Shown: positions 1-7,430 of the stretch, piece after piece | Numbering within the stretch: position 1 is the first letter of the stretch | How the letters are laid out: each line of letters begins with the position of its first letter | Origin: Cohaesibacter sp. | GTDB taxonomy: Bacteria; Pseudomonadota; Alphaproteobacteria; Rhizobiales; Cohaesibacteraceae | NCBI GenBank assembly: GCA_025800105.1 | Contig: JAOXSG010000213.1 | Span: forward strand, 1 to 44,233 | Length of the DNA: 44,233 nt | Direction: 5' to 3' | Translations under genes and position numbers: made by a program | Notes under the pieces: generated by a model | Seen by the model: only the letters and a program-made list of their open reading frames with translations | What the model was told of the DNA's origin: nothing | The model's database searches: none

Positions 1-182
1 AAATCCAGTGCTGCGAGATAGACAGAGCGTTTGTCAACAAAGGCCTTATAAAAGCTGCCGCGTGTTATCCCCATGGCTTTGAGCAAATCGGGGAGATTGG
101 TCGCTGCATAGCCCTGTACCCAGAAAATGTCCATTGCACCATGCAATGCGTCTTGCATTTTAAACTCTCTTGGGCGGGCCAT
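1..182 (-). CDS. TetR/AcrR-type transcriptional regulator, N-terminal part (cut by window edge)
   Basis: The first 60 or so codons read on the minus strand from an ATG at 180-182. They begin MARPREFKMQDALHGAMDIF and continue with a TetR-type helix-turn-helix, including the typical ITRGSFYKAF recognition-helix segment and a DKRSVYLAAL continuation. TetR regulators bind operator DNA as dimers and release it on binding a ligand through their C-terminal domain, which lies outside the window, so the ligand cannot be guessed. The gene is divergent from the YHS-domain gene, with about 260 bp between the two starts, so that neighbour is a possible target. This is inference only. Confidence 0.85.
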   Translation of the reverse strand, partial: MARPREFKMQDALHGAMDIFWVQGYAATNLPDLLKAMGITRGSFYKAFVDKRSVYLAALD

Positions 183-440
183 AGTTGGGCATTTCTCCTT
201 AGTTATTTGGGTGTTCTGAGGGTGATGTCTGATGTGCCACTTTTCAAGATCTAACAGCTTTCACGATTGTTCACAATTATTTGTTTTGTACTAAATGGTT
301 CCTAACTGTATGGTCGCTTTGTTCCAAAGAGGTGAGCACCAAACTGTCAGCCCATAAGACTGACAGCCCTTATCGATCCCGGTCCTGGTGTCTCTTTCAT
401 GCCTCTGTCTTTGGGCCGGGTCGAACGAGGAGAGAAGATT

Positions 441-917
441 ATGAAAGCTATTCGTCATTTGGTTGCAGGACTTGCCGTATCCGCCGCTTTGGCCAGCTCT
501 GCTTTGGCAGCGGGTGTTGATGTGAATGCCACAAGCACTGGCCTTGCCTTGCAAGGCTATGATCCGGTTGCGTATTTCACCCAAGGCAAGCCAACAAAGG
601 GCAATTGGAAAATCACCGCATCTTACAATGATGCGACCTATCGCTTTGCTTCTGAAGAGCATAAAGCAAAGTTTGAAGCCAACCCGCAGGCTTATTTGCC
701 ACAATATGGCGGATATTGCGCCTTTGGTGCCGCTATGGGCTTCAAATTTGATGGCGATCCAAATCTTTGGAAAATCGTCAAAGACAAGCTGTATCTGAAT
801 ATCTCTCAGGACATTCAGAAGGAATGGGAAGGCAAGACCGCTCAATTCATTCCACAAGCTGATAAAAACTGGACACAGATTGTTGATGCCGATCCTGCGC
901 AATTGCTGAAACAATAA
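441..917 (+). CDS. Secreted YHS-domain protein
   Basis: The product is 158 residues. The start ATG at 441 follows the ribosome binding site GAGGAGA; an in-frame alternative at 399 is rejected because it would precede a clear signal peptide. Residues 1-23 form that signal peptide (basic MKAIRH, hydrophobic core, cleavage after ALA). The mature part carries a YHS-type domain: a GYDPVAYF segment, then a YGGYCAFGAAMG segment with the single cysteine. YHS domains are often linked to metal or redox proteins, but the substrate of this exported family is not established. It stands alone and ends in a strong terminator at 1035-1069. Confidence 0.85.
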   Translation: MKAIRHLVAGLAVSAALASSALAAGVDVNATSTGLALQGYDPVAYFTQGKPTKGNWKITASYNDATYRFASEEHKAKFEANPQAYLPQYGGYCAFGAAMGFKFDGDPNLWKIVKDKLYLNISQDIQKEWEGKTAQFIPQADKNWTQIVDADPAQLLKQ

Positions 918-1034
918 AAGCGCCCATCGCTGTTCGCTTCTTTCCTCTTGTCGCCCCTGCCTTGTCGCAGGGGCCGGGGAGGGATGGAACAGGATGCCCG
1001 CTCACCAGAGCAGGCATCACGCAGTCTGAAACTG

Positions 1035-1069
1035 AAAAGGGAATGGTCCGCCGGACCATTCCCTTTTTG
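1035..1069 (+). terminator. Rho-independent terminator after the YHS gene
   Basis: A perfect inverted repeat (AAAAGGGAATGGTCCG against CCGGACCATTCCCTTTT) runs into a T tract. It lies about 120 bases past the YHS stop codon. Confidence 0.85.
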
Positions 1070-1401
1070 TTATATATTCAAATCAATAAGGCTTTGATCA
1101 GGAATAAGGACATACCTGCATAAGTGGCACCAAATGGTTTATGTGAGTGGGAAGCGGTCATTCGTTGCAGACCAGATCGATGGGGGCAGTGCGGACGAAA
1201 CGGACCTTTGGCTGTTTGGGATTGAAGACCGCTGACAGCCCGAAGCGGACATGGCCGGCTCGCATTTCAACAAGTTGTCTATCCTGCCGCGCACGTGGCA
1301 TAGTAGCGATTATTAGTAAGGAAGTATTGCAGATGATCTACAGGTTTTCCAAAATGTGTTTAAGTCACGAGTAAGGATCAATTTGCTTGCGAAGAGGGCG
1401 T
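1070..1401. other. Intergenic stretch without a supported gene
   Basis: Only short reading frames without ribosome binding sites are present. The segment around 1160-1270 is richer in GC than the defence-type cassette to its right and may be a decayed remnant, but I recognise no protein or RNA in it. I found no direct repeat pairing this segment with the far side of the cassette near 3300-3480. Confidence 0.4.
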
Positions 1402-2010
1402 TCATGACTGCGATGCAACACTCAGAACCGCTTCATGAATGCCATCAAGCAAGCTCAACGTTGGATCAAACCAAGGTGCACAATCATCAACTTCCGAAAT
1501 TAGCGATCTTTCACCGTGAGCAATCTCATCACGTTTAGTCTTTAGCGTACGACAAAAACCAATGTAAGAGTTGCAGTCAAAGTCGATCTGCATAACGATC
1601 AGGGTTAAGAATCTTAAGCGTTTGTAGTTGAAATTCCCACTATCGATGACTTCTCGGTTTGCTATGGCGTTGATCAGCGTTTGTTTTGAAATGCTATCAG
1701 GATTGAGAGCTGCGTCAAAATTAGGACCATCAGAGCCCTCAAGCATGGCTTGTTTACCTCGAAAAGCTCGCCAAATACTCCAGTAGTCGTAGCTTTCCCT
1801 AGGGTTGTACCTTAGGAACTCAAGATACATCCTAGATGCCTCTTTGATATATTGGTCGCAATGGGCATACATGACCAAGGTCCAAGCTCTGCATAAATAT
1901 GGTTCTTCAATTGATCGCGCATTTTCCGCCAAATCTCGGGCTTGCTGGATTTCACGTTTACGCCAAGTTAAAGATGCCGTCAGAGCCTGCTGAAGCGCTT
2001 CGTAGTTCAT
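1402..2010 (-). CDS. HEPN-type nuclease, MAE_28990/MAE_18760-like, partner of a DUF262 protein
   Basis: The product is 202 residues and mostly helical. It has the HEPN RNase signature R-x4-H at residues 160-165 (RDEIAH) in a KTKRDEIAHGE context, the usual active site of metal-independent HEPN RNases. It resembles the MAE_28990/MAE_18760 HEPN-like family often placed beside DUF262 genes. Its ATG overlaps the TAA stop of the upstream DUF262 gene (TAATG), so the two are probably translationally coupled and made in a fixed ratio. The simplest reading is a two-component antiviral or abortive-infection pair in which this is the toxic effector. The HEPN motif is seen; the defence role is inferred. 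Confidence 0.7.
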   Translation of the reverse strand: MNYEALQQALTASLTWRKREIQQARDLAENARSIEEPYLCRAWTLVMYAHCDQYIKEASRMYLEFLRYNPRESYDYWSIWRAFRGKQAMLEGSDGPNFDAALNPDSISKQTLINAIANREVIDSGNFNYKRLRFLTLIVMQIDFDCNSYIGFCRTLKTKRDEIAHGERSLISEVDDCAPWFDPTLSLLDGIHEAVLSVASQS

Positions 2011-3107
2011 TAGCCGTTACCGAAATGCTTTTTACCAAACAAAAGAAGTTCTGGAATTCTACGTTGCGCATTTTTTCCGCTTCCAGATGCTGACTTAAAG
2101 GCGGCCTGAGTTCCAGCGGATTCGATCCTTTTTTTCAACTCGTCTTTGCTGGGCAGATCATGAAGATTCTGCGCCACTCCCAAAGCGACCGCTTCAAAAA
2201 ATGAAATTGAGAATTTACCGGTACCGGGTCGGTTTTTGTACTTCAGTGCATCATCACCCCATGCTGCTTTTATTTTTTTAAAGGTTTTTCGGAATATTTC
2301 CTCAAAGCCATCATAGTCGAAATCCTCATCATCAAGAATTTTTCGCAAGGCAGATGTGAGGAAAATATCTACACCTTTGGCCTTGGGAAGATTATCGATT
2401 TCAGGAGATAAGAAGGCGACAAAACGTAGGACCAACTCTACGTCAAATCTTGTGACAAGATCTCTATCAGCTAAGCCACAGACAGATTTAAAGTGCGTAT
2501 CTTCAGCCAATTCCTCAAACCACTTCAGAGTTTTCGGACGACTGCCTGCCATGATTGCGTTTCGTAGCTCTTGACCAGAAATCGCTGTCCCACCAGAATT
2601 AAGCCTCTGGAAGAGTTCAAATTTTGCGTCGAGGTCCGTCTCCCTCAGAAGAATTGTAAGCTGAACCTTTGATCTCTTAATATCCAATTGGATCCGGCGC
2701 CCAAGATCCTTCCATCCTTTACCTTTAAATTGCCCCAAATAGAATAGTTCGTCAGTAAGTTGGTGGAACGGTTTGTAATATTCGTTCTCTGTCAGTTCAG
2801 GCTTTAAGATGCCCATAAAATCGAAAATAGTCGAAAGCCTTTGCATGCCATCAACAACCTCCCAATCGCCATCATTGTCTTGGGAAACAAAAATTGAAGG
2901 TAGAGGAAGTCCGATCAATATCGACTCTATTAGCTTGGATTTCTGCTCCGGCGACCAACGAAAATAGCGCTGATACTCAGGTCGAAGAACAATTTCTTCA
3001 CGCTCGTACATACCCGCGAGTTCGCCAATTGACATCGGGTAGGAGTCGGTTTTAACCGTTTGCCTTGCATCATCTAGTAGCGTTTCCAGCGTTTTTGCTT
3101 GGCTCAT
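2010..3107 (-). CDS. DUF262-domain protein (ParB/Srx-like, GmrSD N-terminal-like)
   Basis: The product is 365 residues from an ATG at 3105-3107 preceded by GGAG; an in-frame start ten codons upstream lacks one. The N-terminal half is a DUF262 domain: RPEYQRYFRW near residues 42-51, then KLIESILIGLPLPSIF, then the nucleotide-handling motif as DGMQR at 86-90 where most members have DGQQR. DUF262 is the N-terminal domain of GmrS-type modification-dependent restriction proteins and uses NTP. Here it is fused to no DUF1524 HNH domain; the effector function is instead in the overlapping downstream HEPN gene. I infer a sensor/switch role. Confidence 0.75.
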   Translation of the reverse strand: MSQAKTLETLLDDARQTVKTDSYPMSIGELAGMYEREEIVLRPEYQRYFRWSPEQKSKLIESILIGLPLPSIFVSQDNDGDWEVVDGMQRLSTIFDFMGILKPELTENEYYKPFHQLTDELFYLGQFKGKGWKDLGRRIQLDIKRSKVQLTILLRETDLDAKFELFQRLNSGGTAISGQELRNAIMAGSRPKTLKWFEELAEDTHFKSVCGLADRDLVTRFDVELVLRFVAFLSPEIDNLPKAKGVDIFLTSALRKILDDEDFDYDGFEEIFRKTFKKIKAAWGDDALKYKNRPGTGKFSISFFEAVALGVAQNLHDLPSKDELKKRIESAGTQAAFKSASGSGKNAQRRIPELLLFGKKHFGNG

Positions 3108-3486
3108 TTTCGAATCTCCATCGCCTAAAATCATCACTAAACTTTACCAGAATACCTATCGGCCACAAGATCTTGGGGTCTACTAGAGTTATTTTGCAGA
3201 CTTTTGCAGAAGATTTTCTTTTCGGAACTGACGCACGGAAAGCTCTGCTTGATTGGTCCGTACAATTTGCAAAGCCTGCTTCCTGCGCATCGCTAACATT
3301 GGGGCAAATTGCAGCATTCGGCACTAAGGGCTCTGTGGATTAGTTCGCTGCATTGGGGATTAGTGCCCGCAATGGCTCCCTTCCACCAAACTTCCCCTGT
3401 CATCGTCCCCCTTCCCATTGCATCTGTGTTCACAGTGCCTAGATTACTTTCAGGATAGTTTGGCTTTGTCGGTTTGGAGTGATTGG
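3108..3486. other. Intergenic region between the DUF262 gene and the PhoD-like gene
   Basis: It must hold the minus-strand promoter for the DUF262-HEPN pair and the plus-strand promoter for the phosphohydrolase. A short direct repeat of TTTTGCAG (around 3191-3208) is visible. No coding sequence with a ribosome binding site is seen. Confidence 0.4.
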
Positions 3487-5484
3487 GTGTTGGAGCGTGA
3501 TCTGGGTGGGGGGAGTGCGTTGCCCTTGGTGCTGGCGGGGCCGATTGTTCGGCGGGTGCGGGTGGATCATTTGGCGATTTGGTTGGCGGTGAGAGAGCCT
3601 GCCATGGTTCGGTTGGATGTGTTTGTGCCTGCGATGGAGCGTCGCTCTTTTGAGCTGGAGCCGGGGGGCGAGGGCTTGCTTTGGCTGAAAGCGGGCGAGC
3701 ATCTGCATTATTTGATGATTGATTTGGCGCTGGATGCGCCTTTGCCGCAAGAAGTGATGATCCCCTATCGTTTGAGCTTGCGCCCAATTGCGGCTGCTGG
3801 TGATGTGTGGCAAGATCACAGCCATTGGGCGCCTGATCTTTGTTATCCGGGGGCAGAGCTGCCTTTTCTTCGTATTCCGCGCACCATTTCCTCTGTCATG
3901 CATGGCTCTTGCCGAAAGCCCCATAGTGCCTGTGGCGATGGGTTGGTGGCTGCGGATCGCCGTATCGCGCAGTCTTTGGCCGAGCAGGACGATGGGGCCA
4001 CGCTGCCTGAGCTTTTGGTGTTGAGTGGTGATCAGGTTTATGTCGATGATGTGGCTGGACCTATGTTGCAAGCCATTACCGAGCTTGCGCATCTTTTGAA
4101 GCTTCCAGATGAAGAATTGCCCGGCGATGAGAGCGGTGTTTCTGTCAGCGGCAAGGATCTGCGCCAAGCAGGTGGAAAGCTCTATAAGCGTGATGAATTG
4201 TTGCCTGAAATTGATCAGGATTCGTCGGTTTTTGATGTGCTTTTTGGGGGCACCAGTAAGCCGATTTTTACCTCGCTTCATGCCAAAAATCATTTGCTGA
4301 CCTTGGCGGAAATGCTGACCATGTATCTGCTGGTTTGGTCGCCCGCCTGTTGGGCTTTGCTGTCAAAGCCAGAAGCCCCCGGTGATATCGCCGACGATAT
4401 CCGCGCCATGTATGATGCGGAAGTCATGGAGCTTGCTTCTTTTGTTGAGGGCCTTTCCAAAGTGCGCCGTCTTTTGGCGCATTTGCCAACGGCCATGATC
4501 TTTGATGACCATGATGTGAGCGATGATTGGAACCTATCTCTGGCTTGGGAAGATGCTGCTTATGGCCATCCCTTATCGCGCCGGGTGATTGGCAATGCGC
4601 TTGTTGCTTATGGCATCAATCAGGGCTGGGGCAACAGGCCAGAAGCCATTGGCCGTGATTTGATGCCTGTTTTCAAGGATGCGTTGGAACAAACAGGCGC
4701 AGAGGCCCATGACACGGCAATTGATCGCATTTTGAGCTATCAGAAATGGGATTTTGAATGGCCGACCCATCCGCCATTGATTGCCTTGGACACGCGCACC
4801 CGTCGATGGCGATCGGAGCGTAACAGTCATTATCCGTCTGGTCTTTTGGATTGGGAAGCGGCAACGGATCTGCAAGCGCGCTTGCGGGATAAAGATGCGG
4901 TGTTGCTGGTTTCTGCTGCGCCAATTTTTGGGGTGAAGCTGATTGAAGTGGTGCAGAAATTTTTTACCCTGATCGGCAAGCCCTTGATGGTGGATGCGGA
5001 ATATTGGATGGCCCATCCGGGCACGGCAAGCGCCATTCTCAGCATCTTTCAGCATCGCAACACGCCCCGCCATTTTGTTATCCTGTCTGGCGATGTGCAT
5101 TATTCCTTTGTGTATGATGTGCAATTGCGCAATGGCCGACGCTCGCGCAGCGGGGAGAGGGGGCATAATCCTGAAATTTGGCAAATTTGCTCCAGCGGAA
5201 TCAAAAATAAATGGCCAGACAAGCTTTTGGCTTTTCTTGATCACAGCAACCGGTGGGCTTTTTCGCCCCGCTCGCCCTTGAACTGGCTGACCAGACGCAG
5301 AGGTATGCGCATCATCCCGCGAAAGCCGGTTGGCACCCCCCATGGAAGACGCATCCTCAATGCCTCTGGCATTGGTCTGGTGGAGCTTGATGATGACGGA
5401 ACTCCACTGCGCATCGCCCAGTTGAGCGCAGATGGCAAGATCTACGAATTTGAACGAAGAGAAGGCGAAGCCCGGTTGGATTAG
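3487..5484 (+). CDS. PhoD-like metallophosphoesterase / alkaline phosphatase family protein
   Basis: The frame is open from a TTG at 3418, but GGAG seven bases before the GTG at 3487 favours that start (665 residues). Metal-site motifs of the PhoD/calcineurin-like fold are visible in order: an MHGSCRKPH segment, LVLSGDQVYVDD, MIFDDHDVSDDW and, towards the C-terminus, ILSGDVHYSF. PhoD-type enzymes hydrolyse phosphodiesters or monoesters with Fe/Ca or similar metals. No signal peptide or Tat motif is visible, unlike classical exported PhoD, so this long form may be cytoplasmic; substrate unknown. It is the last chromosomal gene before the integrated element, so tRNA-Val and cpdR would have been its neighbours before insertion. 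Confidence 0.85.
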   Translation: MLERDLGGGSALPLVLAGPIVRRVRVDHLAIWLAVREPAMVRLDVFVPAMERRSFELEPGGEGLLWLKAGEHLHYLMIDLALDAPLPQEVMIPYRLSLRPIAAAGDVWQDHSHWAPDLCYPGAELPFLRIPRTISSVMHGSCRKPHSACGDGLVAADRRIAQSLAEQDDGATLPELLVLSGDQVYVDDVAGPMLQAITELAHLLKLPDEELPGDESGVSVSGKDLRQAGGKLYKRDELLPEIDQDSSVFDVLFGGTSKPIFTSLHAKNHLLTLAEMLTMYLLVWSPACWALLSKPEAPGDIADDIRAMYDAEVMELASFVEGLSKVRRLLAHLPTAMIFDDHDVSDDWNLSLAWEDAAYGHPLSRRVIGNALVAYGINQGWGNRPEAIGRDLMPVFKDALEQTGAEAHDTAIDRILSYQKWDFEWPTHPPLIALDTRTRRWRSERNSHYPSGLLDWEAATDLQARLRDKDAVLLVSAAPIFGVKLIEVVQKFFTLIGKPLMVDAEYWMAHPGTASAILSIFQHRNTPRHFVILSGDVHYSFVYDVQLRNGRRSRSGERGHNPEIWQICSSGIKNKWPDKLLAFLDHSNRWAFSPRSPLNWLTRRRGMRIIPRKPVGTPHGRRILNASGIGLVELDDDGTPLRIAQLSADGKIYEFERREGEARLD

Positions 5485-5549
5485 GGCATAGACGCAGTCT
5501 CGGCTTTAAAAGCCAGATGATGACGCTGAACTATATGATTTTATTGAAG

Positions 5550-5564
5550 AAAGGATGGTGGGCG
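5550..5564. repeat. Left attachment core (attL) of the element
   Basis: AAAGGATGGTGGGCG, identical to 31045-31059. Bases 5556-5564 copy the 3' end of the tRNA-Val gene including the encoded CCA. The left flank (5485-5549) is the former downstream sequence of the tRNA gene. Confidence 0.85.
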
Positions 5565-5653
5565 CGGATTTTGAAATCTCGAACCAATTGTTCGATGAAT
5601 TGGATGATTGGATAAGCATCCTGCAAGACACCTCACTGTCCAAGAAAAAATAA
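5564..5653 (+). other. Displaced native 3' end of the serine integrase gene
   Basis: Read in the frame set by the attachment core, bases 5564-5650 encode 29 residues starting ADFEISNQLF and ending SLSKKK, followed by a TAA at 5651-5653. In the integrated state this fragment has no start and is cut off from the gene. When the two element ends are joined at the core, codon 505 of the integrase continues into it without a frameshift or stop, giving a 534-residue protein. The acidic tail (DELDDW) ending in lysines differs from the tRNA-derived tail of the integrated form. Confidence 0.85.
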
Positions 5654-5671
5654 TTTTACAGATAAAACAAG

Positions 5672-5702
5672 GATCACTCTCAGCCTTTTGCTGAGAGTGA
5701 TC
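5672..5702. other. Inverted repeat upstream of the mobilization genes (oriT or terminator candidate)
   Basis: Perfect 12-bp arms (GATCACTCTCAG and CTGAGAGTGATC) flank a 7-base loop CCTTTTG. It sits 36 bases before the mobC-like gene, the usual place of an origin of transfer, and also 19 bases after the stop of the displaced integrase tail, where it could end integrase transcription in the circular form. No T tract follows, which slightly favours the oriT reading. Confidence 0.5.
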
Positions 5703-5737
5703 TGATCTGTTTCAACACCTAAAAAATTCATAAAATC

Positions 5738-6139
5738 ATGAAAAATACCACATCCTCACGGAACAAGAGTTCCGTGACCATCTCCTTGCGCCTAACCGCC
5801 GAAGAGAAAAGCATCCTTGTGCGTGCATCAAAGGGGCAGTCATTAAGCGCATATATTCGCAAGAAGCTCTTTGCTAGCGACAGCCACACAGACAATCATA
5901 AAACAGAAATGCGGCTATGCCCCAAAGAACGCCAGAAGCTCCTTGCCAAAATTCTAAGCGAGCTTGGCAAAGCGCAACTATCACAATCTCTCTGTGAACT
6001 GGCAGATGCCGCCAAGCTGGGAACTCTTCCTCTGACACCAGACGTGTGTTCAGACATTCAAAAAGCAATCACGAAAATAAATTCGATACGGAGCGATCTC
6101 TTGAAGGCGATGGGGCTACGTAATGGAGGAAGTCCATGA
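5738..6139 (+). CDS. MobC-like mobilization accessory protein
   Basis: The product is 133 residues. The N-terminal part (about 12-50: SVTISLRLTAEEKSILVRAS, then SLSAYIRKKLF) is the ribbon-helix-helix pattern of MobC/relaxosome accessory proteins, and the rest is helical and basic. Its TGA stop overlaps the ATG of the relaxase (ATGA), so the two are coupled. Such proteins bind oriT and help the relaxase open the strands; the perfect inverted repeat at 5672-5702 just upstream is the natural candidate site. No strong ribosome binding site is seen before the ATG at 5738. Confidence 0.75.
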   Translation: MKNTTSSRNKSSVTISLRLTAEEKSILVRASKGQSLSAYIRKKLFASDSHTDNHKTEMRLCPKERQKLLAKILSELGKAQLSQSLCELADAAKLGTLPLTPDVCSDIQKAITKINSIRSDLLKAMGLRNGGSP

Positions 6140-7410
6140 TTATTAAGGCAACTGAGAGATCAGGTGCGAAACACCTCGCTGATCATCTCATGAACCAACA
6201 TGACAATGATCATATTACGGTGCATGCGATCAATGGTTTTATGGCGAACGATGTTCACGGGGCGCTGTCGGAAGCCTATGGCATCAGCAAAGCAACCAAA
6301 TGCAAGAAGTTCATGTTTTCACTATCCCTGTCACCACCGGAAGATGCGGTGGTTTCTGTTGAGGATTTTGAAAATGCCATAAATGACATTGGCGACAAGC
6401 TTGGACTATCCGAACAGCCGCATGTCGTGCTATTTCACGAAAAGAACGCTAGGCGGCACTGTCATGTCGTTTACTCCCGGATTGATCTACAGGAAATGAA
6501 GGCAATCAATCTTTCATATTACAAGGAGAAGCTAAACGATATTGCGCGTGAGCAATATCTCATTCATGGCTGGGATTTACCGAAAGGATTTCAAAACCGA
6601 GCCTTGTCTGATCCGCAAACTTACACCCTTGAAGAATATCAGGTCGCCAAGCGTGCTAAACGCGACCCACGCGAAATCAAAGCCGTACTGAAAAACTGTT
6701 GGCAGCAATCCGATAGCAAGCCAGCATTCGAAGCAGCTTTGCAAGAAAAGGGCTTCTATCTCTGTAAAGGAGATCGGCGCGGTTTTGTTGCACTGGACTG
6801 GCAAGGCAATATCTATTCTTTAAGCCGCTGGACAGGAGAAAAACCCAAGGCTCTCAAAGCTAAATTGGGAGAACCTTCACAGCTTCTTTCTGTTGATGAT
6901 AAGCAGCACGAGATTGACCTAATGATGGATGGCAAGCGCAAAGAGTTTGCCCAAAAACTGGAAGCCGACTTTTCGAATAAATTAGCACCATTGGAAGATC
7001 AACGTCTCCGCCTTGTGAAGCGACAGCGCATAGAGCGACGAAAACTATTCGTCCAACAAAAAACTGCACACAAGCGACAGGCAATAGATCAATCTGCGCG
7101 TCTTCGCACAGGCTTGCGTGGTCTCTGGGATTGGCTGAACGGCAATCGTAAGAAAATTCTTCACCGAAACAAGCAAGAGTTAGAAGACATAAAGCGCCAA
7201 TATGAGGCACAGCTTCTGGCTCTGCTTCAACGACATCAAGTCGAACGGCTTGTTTTGAAGGAGAAATTTATGCGGTTGAAAGCGACACAAGAACTCTCGT
7301 TTGAAGGTTTAGATACAGAATTTGAAAGATGGCATGCCTTAATCGAAGTGGCAGAAAAGAATCTAGAAAAAGAAGGCAATAGAGATAGAGATTTCGACAA
7401 CTTTCGCTAA
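6136..7410 (+). CDS. Relaxase/mobilization nuclease (VirD2-like family)
   Basis: The product is 424 residues. The relaxase domain fills about residues 1-160; the metal-binding histidine triad is visible as HEKNARRHCHVVYSRID near residues 103-119. The protein would nick oriT, stay covalently attached to the 5' end and pilot the strand through a type IV channel via the coupling protein encoded at 12912-14603. The catalytic tyrosine is not obvious at the usual N-terminal motif I; Tyr48 (SEAYGI) is a candidate. The C-terminal half (from about 260) is basic and coiled-coil-like. It overlaps mobC by four bases. Confidence 0.85.
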   Translation: MIIKATERSGAKHLADHLMNQHDNDHITVHAINGFMANDVHGALSEAYGISKATKCKKFMFSLSLSPPEDAVVSVEDFENAINDIGDKLGLSEQPHVVLFHEKNARRHCHVVYSRIDLQEMKAINLSYYKEKLNDIAREQYLIHGWDLPKGFQNRALSDPQTYTLEEYQVAKRAKRDPREIKAVLKNCWQQSDSKPAFEAALQEKGFYLCKGDRRGFVALDWQGNIYSLSRWTGEKPKALKAKLGEPSQLLSVDDKQHEIDLMMDGKRKEFAQKLEADFSNKLAPLEDQRLRLVKRQRIERRKLFVQQKTAHKRQAIDQSARLRTGLRGLWDWLNGNRKKILHRNKQELEDIKRQYEAQLLALLQRHQVERLVLKEKFMRLKATQELSFEGLDTEFERWHALIEVAEKNLEKEGNRDRDFDNFR

Positions 7411-7430
7411 TTTACATTAGCTATCCAAAT

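Noticed and set aside
291-914. Long minus-strand frame opposite the YHS gene
   Set aside because: It is the antisense shadow of a gene with signal peptide, domain and ribosome binding site; the translated product has no family resemblance.
1070-3486. DUF262-HEPN cassette as a mobile element with its own ends
   Set aside because: No flanking direct or inverted repeats and no recombinase were found; it is only a cassette by composition.
3439-5343. Long minus-strand frames opposite the PhoD-like gene
   Set aside because: The metal-binding motifs are on the plus strand; the antisense products are His/Arg/Gln-rich without domains.
5564-5590. GAACCAATTGTTC palindrome as a Gram-positive-type LexA site
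   Set aside because: The spacing is five rather than four, it lies in the integrase tail coding sequence, and alphaproteobacterial LexA uses a direct-repeat site.
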